The notes below the pieces were generated by a model. The model made no database searches. It was not told where the DNA came from and was given only the letters and a program-made list of their open reading frames with translations. From the NCBI GenBank assembly GCA_013399015.1, contig VWZX01005784.1:1221499-1285498 (forward strand): 64,000 bases of DNA, written 5' to 3'. Shown piece after piece: positions 56,801 to 64,000 of this stretch. This DNA comes from Galbula dea (Eukaryota > Chordata > Aves > Piciformes > Galbulidae). Position 1 is the first letter of the stretch. Each line of letters opens with the position of its first letter. The translations under genes and the position numbers were made by a program.

Positions 56801-59800
56801 AGAACAGAATCCTTCTTGCACAGGCTCAGGGCCATCGAGGTGACAGCACAGCATTGGGGGGCATGGTGCCAGCTTTCCCTCCCTGGTGATGCTGTGGGGG
56901 TCCTCTGAGAGTGGCACGGGGCAAACACTGCTCCAACACCAGAGAGGGAGAGGAGAGGGGAGGTGGGAACCCAGGAGCAGGGCATTGCTGGGAGTGCAGG
57001 GGCATCATCTTCAGGAGGATACCAGTGCCCCAGAATCCCTAGAAGGGGCCAGATGGGCACCCCCCAGCCAGGCCACAATGTCCCCTTGGGAAAGATGCTT
57101 CTTGGGAGCCGTGAACTTGCAGGACAGAGCCCAGCATCAGTGCTGCAGCTCCTGCACCCTCAGCACCAGGGCATGGGGAGCGAGGGCTTGCCACCAAGGA
57201 GCCAGATGAGATGGTGGTTTGTGCTTCCCAGGAGGTATACCAGACAGCCACTGAGTTTATGATGCTGGAGAAGGTAGAGCTGGGAGGAGTGCGAGGAAAT
57301 GTCCTGGGGAGCCAGGTGTCTCAGATCTACAAGGAGGTCTCTGAACTCATCAAGAGTTTTGCTGATTGCAAATACGATCCCTTAGATCCCATGGAAGAGG
57401 TGAGTGAATGCTGGCATGGAAGTGAAAGCATTTGATCAGTGAAAAAGTTACTTGCCAGAACACGTGTATCCTTGCTTTGGGGCAGGGCATGGGGCTCCAG
57501 CCCCTCTGGGTTCAGCAGATCCTTCAGGGAGGCTTTGGGAAGGAAGCACAGAGGCCATGCCCACTTAAATCATCTTGCTTTTTGTGGCAGCAATTGAACC
57601 AAGACTTTGCAGAGTTCCAGAAGAAGATTGAGCATGCAGACATGTGGCTGGCCACCATCATCCACCAAGGCTTCAGTGACTGCAACAGTCTGGAATCTGC
57701 TGTGAAGGTACAGGTGCCCCCTCCCAGCTCCACAGGTCCTGCCCTCAGGCGTGGGGCAGCCTTGACCAAGCACTGGAGTCTGGCAGCAGGCTCACTGCAC
57801 CTGTGATTGGGAGTGCCTGAGGGGTGTCACTGGACCATCCTGGTGATGGTCTGGAGCACAGGAGCCAACACCTCCTTCTTCTGCAGTTGGTGCACATGTT
57901 TGCCTCCCTCCTGGAGCGACCTCTGATAAAGGCTGAGGTTTCCTTCTGTTACTTAGCCATGCTGAGGATGTTTAAGGCCGAGCTGAAGAATGTCATGGTG
58001 CTGTATAACACCCAAACCCCTTCCCCATCACCACTCATCAATAAGAACAAGCCACCAGTGGCTGGGCAGCTGATCTGGGCTCTAGAGCTGCAACAGCGGC
58101 TGGAGAGACCACACAGGGACCTGTTCACCATGGACCACCCGTACGTGTGGGTCACCCTACCACCCTGCAGGGACTTAGGGCAGCATGTGCCACCTTCTGA
58201 GCCCTACTACAGCAGCTGCTTCTTTATCATGACCTTGACAGTGTGATGGCCAGTCCTGAAGCTAAACTGCTGTCCAGGAAGTATGAAAAAATGATGGGAC
58301 CACTGCAGGATTACCGTGAGAAGGTCTATGAGGAGTGGGTGCACGGAGCTGGCCAGAACTGTGACTTCAGCCTGGAGCAGCCCCTGATCCTGAGGGACAC
58401 CAACACTTCTCTCCTCACTGTGAACTTCAACAAAGAGGTGGGTGCTGGTATGATCAGCCAGCCTGGCAGTGGGAATGCCAACGATCCCTCACCTGAGCAT
58501 AAATCCTATTTCCTCAGGGCTCTGCTGAGGTGTCAGGTTTTACTAAGAAGCCTTTTCTCTGGCCATCCTGTCTTGCAGCAACTCACCACCATTCTGCAGG
58601 AGGTGAAGTACTTGAAATTCTTGCAGCAGGACATCCCAGGCCCTGCTGAGGGCCTCTTTGCTCAAAAGGAGACTTTCCAAAAGTTTGTGGGCAACCTGGA
58701 TCTTATTGTTGGCTGGTACAATGAGGTAGGTTGCAAGGGGGAGACAACCTGCCTGCTTTTCCATGCCCTGAGCACTGGCCAGGCTAAGACTTGCTGAGGA
58801 GTCCCTGGGGACCCTTCACTAATTAAAGCTCTTGTGAAATGGGTGCTAAAGCCTGGGGAGTTGGGGTACAGCAGGGACAACCCCAGTACCCCAGGTCTCT
58901 GCCTGTCCCATGGCTGAGCCAAGCTGCTGTTGCTGCCTTCACCCCAGCCTCCTTCCACCCCCCCAAGCTATGTGTTTGGTGGGGTAGAGACCCCATTCCT
59001 CTGTAAAATGGGTGTTCTGTGAGCACATCTCAGCTGGAGCAAGGTAGCAGCTCACACACTGGCTCCACAGGTGAAACAGAGACTGCTGCCAGTGGAGGTG
59101 CCACTGATGGCAGAGGAGCTGGAGGCTGTGGACAAGCGGCTGGACACCACAGACCATATCCAGCTTTGGCAAGATGAAGGTACAAACCCACCCATGGCTG
59201 CCCACAGCCTGAGATCCTCTGTGCTTTTCAGGGGTGTCCCCAGCCCGTGGCACGTTACTGCCTCCTGCCCAGTGTCCGCCCTCGGGTCCCCACATCCATC
59301 ACACCCAAATGCAGACCCCTTGGGGTCACCACATGTCCCATCTCCAAGTAGTGAACGGCCCTGAAGTGACCCAACAGTGGCTCACTGCCTTGGAAGGGTC
59401 TGTATATCATGTCCCATTCAGAAGTGCATTTTCCTCCCAGCTGTCATGGATTACCTCCAAGAGATGAGGGAGATCTTGTGTGACTTGCAGAACAGGGTCC
59501 AGAAGACAAAGTTAAACGTGGAAAATATCACCCAGCTGATGGAGGTAGCTTTTGCAGGTGCTTTAGGGTTGAATCCTCCTGCAGGGATTCACCCTCTCCA
59601 GTGCTGCAGAGCAGCTCTGTCATCTTCTCACCACAGGAGTGCTTGGCTGCTCCCTTGTTTGAAAGGAAGGACAACAAGGAGGCACCTCTCTTGGACCTGG
59701 ACAGGAAAGCAAGCACCATCACCAAGCGCTGTGCAGCCATCAGAGATGCAGGCATGAAGATCCAGGAGATTGTAGAGGTGAGACCTATCCCAGTCAGATC

Positions 59801-62800
59801 TGATTTCACATGGAGTGTGTCTGGTGCCTGCATGCTGCAATAATCTGAGCCCCCTCAAACTTGGGTCTGTGGGTCCTGTGGCCTCTGCTGGAACAAGGCT
59901 CCAGTGAAAGACAATTCAACACTGCACATGGGCTCCAGGAACCTGCTGCCCTCTTGGGTTGAGCTCTTGGCAGCAGTTACTGGTGTCGTGCAGCTGGGAG
60001 AGAGGGCAGGACGCAGGATCTGTGTGACAGCTGGGCAGGACAACTCTACAGGACCATGAGAGAGGACTCACTCATGGTGGTAGGAGCTGGTACCTTTGCT
60101 GGGTATTCATGGACAAATGCTAGCTGGTTTTTCTTGCTTGCAGGAGAACGCAGGTCTGTTTGGAGCTGACAAGTCCTCCCAGGTATGGCTGGACTACATG
60201 GGATACATAGACAGAATTGTGCTGGATGGACTCTTTGGATTTGTCCACAAATCCCTGCAGCTGCTGCTCACCAACATGGCCCCTGAGGTAGGTCCAGGTT
60301 TCCCTGTGGTGTGGGTGCCCCTGCATTGCCCATGCTCAGGTTGTTCCACCACTCGCTCCTTGGTTTCTTCAGGCACTTGTTTAGCAGCCAAACATGCCTT
60401 TCCCCTTGCTCCTTGGCACACCTGGACAGCAAGAGCCAGAGGTGCCAGTGTCCCCATCGTGGACACTGGCACAGGGCTGGGGACAGGAGGCGACATGAGA
60501 CGTGAAGCACCCCATGTGTGACTCTGACCTGTTTCAGGCCAACGTGGCCCCATTGTTTGAGGTGCGCATGGAGCTGTGCGACGGCAGAGTGCAGTACCAT
60601 CCCTCCCTGGAGAAGGGAGATGACAACAGCTTCTTGGAGCTGGTGGAGAGCCTGCTTGCTGATATCTACACAACCACAGGGTGCATTCCTCGGCTGCTAG
60701 AGGGGCAGCTGAGCTATAAGGTTGGTCCGTGGCGGCTGGCACCTCCCAGTGTAGCTGGAGATGAGNTCTGTCTGTGCCTTTAGACTGCCCTGGAGGAGGA
60801 GGCAGAGCTCAGCAGCATGCGGGAGGAGGTGATATTACTGGTGGTCCATGCCATGATGGAAGGGGAGGAGTACAGCGCTGGCTTTGAGGAGCAAGCGTAC
60901 CTGTGGCTGGAGGACCCTGAGGACTTCCTACAGGACTTCCTCACCTCGGGCACTGATCCCAGCTCCAATGACTCGGAGCCGCCACCAGAGGAGCCCCCAG
61001 CTCATGGGGTGCCCTCACTTCAGTCCTTTCAGCAGGAGGTATGGCCGAGCTCCTGGGGAGGTGCCAGGTTCTTGGGATGCGCTGGGAGCCCAGGAGGTCT
61101 CCAAGCACCCAGGGAGGTGCCAGCTATGGGATGTGACCTGCTCTCCTCCCCAGATTGATGAATGCGAGGCACTGTGCAAGGAGGTGTCAGGGTTGGCCAA
61201 TACCAAGGTGTTCGGGGGGTGGCTGCAGAGCGACTGCCGCCCCTTCAAGCACGCACTGCTGGATGCCATCGGGCACCGGGGCCTGGTGCTCCGGAAACAC
61301 CTTGCTAGCCACGTCACCACCAGGTAGGGGCCCGGTGAGCTCTGGCATCGGTCAGGGCGTTTCTGGTGACTGGAGCCCAGCTGGGCCGGGTCAAAGGCAC
61401 CAGTGCGTGCTGGAGCAGAGCTGGTTCCTGAGGGATGGCGCTGTGGAGGTGTGGGTGAAGGTGCTGGGCAGCCCCCCAGGTCCCTGGGGAGCCGTGTCCT
61501 GCCGAGCAAATTCCAAGCAAGCACTAGGTCAGCAGGGAGCCCTCTCAGGGATGCCTGGTGAGCCACTGCCTTCTTCCCAGTCTCCAGGAGCTGCAGGATT
61601 TCATCCAAGAGGCACACACCAGCTTGAATAAACCTCTAGAGGAGGGAGACTCTGACAGGCTGGTGGAGATGATGGGGGACCTACTCAGGGTCGAGGAGAG
61701 GCAGGTGGTGACTGACCAAATGTTCGAGCCCCTGAAGGAGACGGTTGCCCTGCTCAGCACTTATGGAGAGGAGATGCCAGAGAAGATTCACCTACAGCTC
61801 CGTGTGAGCTGCTGGGGGGGTGCAGCAGCATGGGGACAGGCTCGCTGGGACCAGGCTGCTCACACCTGGCCTGATCCTTGCTGCAGGACCTCCCCAAGCA
61901 CTGGGACAAGACCAAGAAGCTCTACCTGCATGTCAAGCAAAGCATGGCATCCCTGCAAGCCGACGAGTTCAAGTCCATTGTCAAGAGGTGCCAGCAGTTC
62001 GAGGTGCCTGCCCTGGGTCCTGGGGATAAGTGAGCAGCTTCTCAGCAGCTTCAGTAAAGCCTTGCTGCTCTCCCTGGCTGCCAGCTCCTAGCTGCCCACC
62101 CTGAGCCCCATCCTTCCCATGCAGAGCCAGCAGCATGCCTTCCGTGAGAGATTCCAGGAAGAAGCTCCTTTTTCCTATACTGACCCAGATCCCTACAAGT
62201 CTTTGAACAAGGTAAGGAAGAGGAGGACACCAGGGCCACCACTGTAACCCCCGGCAATGCCAGGCCACCTCTGGCCCTGACCACTGGGTGCAGCTGCTTC
62301 AGCTCTAGCCCTGAAGCAGTGACTTTCCCATCCTCATGCTGCAGCAGGGATGGAGCCACTGCTGCAGTTGGAGACATGTCCCTGGCACCTGGTCCCTGGC
62401 TCAGAACTGTTCTTTGTCTCTGGCTAGCTACGGAAGAGCATCACTGCCATGGAGAACGACGTGGCAGCCCTGTCTAAGTCAGCTAAGCTGTTCAAAGTGC
62501 CAGTCCCAGAATATAAGATGCTCAAAGTGTGTGGCAGGGAGATGCGCTTGCTGAAGGAGCTCTGGGACATGGTCATCCTGGTACGTGATAATCCTGGTAG
62601 AAGCCAGTGTGATGGGAGGGCAGGAGGAGGCAGAAGCACAGGGATGTGCTGGGCTGGTCAGTTTTGAGTTCCTGAGGGCATGAGGAGCTCCCCAGCAATC
62701 GCTAGTAGTGGCTGCCGGTAGCTGTCTGCAGGCAAATGCAGTGACTGGAAGCCTTGGGCTCAGTGCTGGTCCCTGCACTAGGGCACAATGCTCAGTGCTG

Positions 62801-64000
62801 CCTCCAGGCAAGGGCTCAACTGCTGCTGATAGCTGTGAGCACCTGGCACAGGCACCCTGTCCCAGCTGGGTATTGCCAGCCAAGGCTGCAAAGTTGTAGT
62901 AGCTCCTCCAAGAGTCTCGTGAGAAGTGGGATGAGACATGGGGCAATTTGTCACAGCACTAGAGCAGGTCTGCTGGTATAGGGGCTGCACACCCCATCAC
63001 AGTTGCAGTGGGTGTGCAGGTGCTGGGCATAGTGCTCTCCACCCTGGGCAGCAATGCTGTGAAAATGCATTCCCAAATCCAGGTTAACACAAACATGGAT
63101 GCCTGGAAGACCATCAGGTGGAAGGACATCAATATTGAGCAGATGGATATGGATTGCATGAAATTTGCTGAAGACATTAGGAGCTTGGATAAGGAGATGA
63201 GAAGCTGGAATGTGTTCACAGGGCTGGACAACAGCATAAAGAAGATGATAATATCCCTGCATGCAGTGAAAGAGCTGCAGAACCCAGCCATCAAGGGCCG
63301 TCACTGGCAGGAGTTCATGCAGGCTATCAAGGTGCCCCCAGCCCTCCCCAGCTTCCCCGGCTCCAGCCCCCAGCCTGGGAGGCTCCTGCGGTTTCCCTCC
63401 ATCAAGGGAAGCATGCAGTCTGTTTTAAAAGCAAATATTTGCGTAGGGTCTTTAAATGTGGGTGTTAATGAGCTCATTTGGGTAAGCTGTTGGGCTACCT
63501 GTCTGTGGAGAGGAGTCCACACCCTGATGATGCTGGTTCTGCCCTAGGTGAACTACACCATGTCTGAGGACACAACCCTTGGGGATCTGCTGCAGCTGAA
63601 TCTGCACGAGTTCAAGGATGAGATTTGTGACATTGTGAACAAAGCCATGAAAGAGTCAGAGTTGGAGAAGGTAAATGAGACTTGACTCCTACCCTTCTTT
63701 GAGGAGAGCCCTACTCCAGTAGAGTTCTGTGGCCTTAGCACTCATATTCTTGCTCTTGGGGGCTGGAGTCCACCCACAGCACTGCGCCTGTGGAGCCTGT
63801 GCCCTGGAAGAGACATTCCCATTGGAATTCCTGTTGCTGCCTTGCCTTTTTGCAGTGTCTGGGACTCAGCGCTGCACAGTCCAGCTCACTGCTCTTGCCT
63901 CATCCACAGGTGCTGAATGCCCTGGATGCTACCTGGGCGAGGATGGTGCTCAAACATGAACCCCATGCCAGGACTGGCACCATGCTGCTCAAGTCGGATG
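53847..64000 (+). CDS. DNAH17: Axonemal dynein heavy chain 17, N-terminal third (runs off window)
   Basis: Beta-type outer-arm dynein heavy chain of sperm flagella and cilia. Exons: 53847-54215, 54966-55144, 55394-55589, 55676-55775, 55864-55949, 56102-56227, 56513-56674, 56756-56839, 57232-57399, 57591-57707, 57887-58140, 58242-58437, 58579-58725, 59071-59179, 59441-59544, 59637-59777, 60144-60287, 60538-60720, 60784-61038, 61154-61323, 61581-61803, 61887-62003, 62125-62211, 62428-62580, 63083-63331, 63548-63670, 63910 onward. All are GT-AG and phase-consistent, giving about 1,444 residues. This is tail sequence (DHC_N1) with HTIETTVTEWSNQIR, LHPLPRTEFEFW and NPAIKGRHWQEFM, reaching the start of the linker; the AAA motor lies beyond the window. 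An in-frame TGA at 53838-53840 supports the ATG. Assignment to DNAH17 rather than DNAH9/11 rests mainly on its position beside CYTH1. The acceptor at 55394 is the weakest. Confidence 0.9.

Noticed and set aside
60766..60766. Single N in DNAH17 considered as a coding break
   Set aside because: It lies in the intron between exons ending at 60720 and starting at 60784, so the reading frame is unaffected.

Overview
The window looks like bird genomic DNA. A CR1 LINE 3' end of avian type (carrying the ATTCTATGA-like tail) sits in an intron. Introns are short and GC-rich, as is typical of microchromosomes. The gene content and order match a block of human 17q25.3 that, from general knowledge of avian synteny, lies on chromosome 18 in birds. 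There are no bacterial features: every gene has GT-AG introns and CpG-rich promoters. Unresolved bases (5400, 12488, 12790, 13270-13392, 13991, 23591, 60766) mark this as draft sequence.

Layout, left to right: C1QTNF1 (minus strand, complete coding region, 280 aa); a gene-free divergent spacer and the CpG-rich CANT1 promoter; CANT1 (plus, complete, 397 aa); a 3.4-kb interval where mammals carry LGALS3BP but nothing similar is seen here; TIMP2 (plus, five coding exons, exon 1 broken by assembly gaps); USP36 (plus, nearly complete, one unresolved junction in the lysine-rich tail); CYTH1 (plus, complete, 397 or 398 aa, with a visible 3-nt microexon); and the 5' third of DNAH17 (plus, 27 exons, running off the right edge).

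The genes do not form one pathway. C1QTNF1 and TIMP2 are secreted, CANT1 is a Golgi/ER nucleotidase, USP36 is a nucleolar deubiquitinase, CYTH1 is an ARF exchange factor and DNAH17 is an axonemal motor. What joins them is conserved synteny in very compact form. TIMP2, USP36, CYTH1 and DNAH17 are tandem and head-to-tail with about 0.2-1.3 kb between transcription units, while C1QTNF1 and CANT1 are divergent.

Points most worth attention: (1) the CYTH1 3-nt GAG microexon, which switches the PH domain between two and three glycines; (2) a scrambled assembly around TIMP2 exon 1, with an exact 291-bp duplication and an apparently misplaced contig that holds the 5'UTR and probable start codon; (3) a CR1 tail lying directly against a USP36 splice acceptor; (4) an inverted pair of ARE/NF-E2-type sites in TIMP2 intron 1; (5) candidate cryptic exons inside CYTH1 intron 1. 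I found no strong sign of an entirely new biological system.
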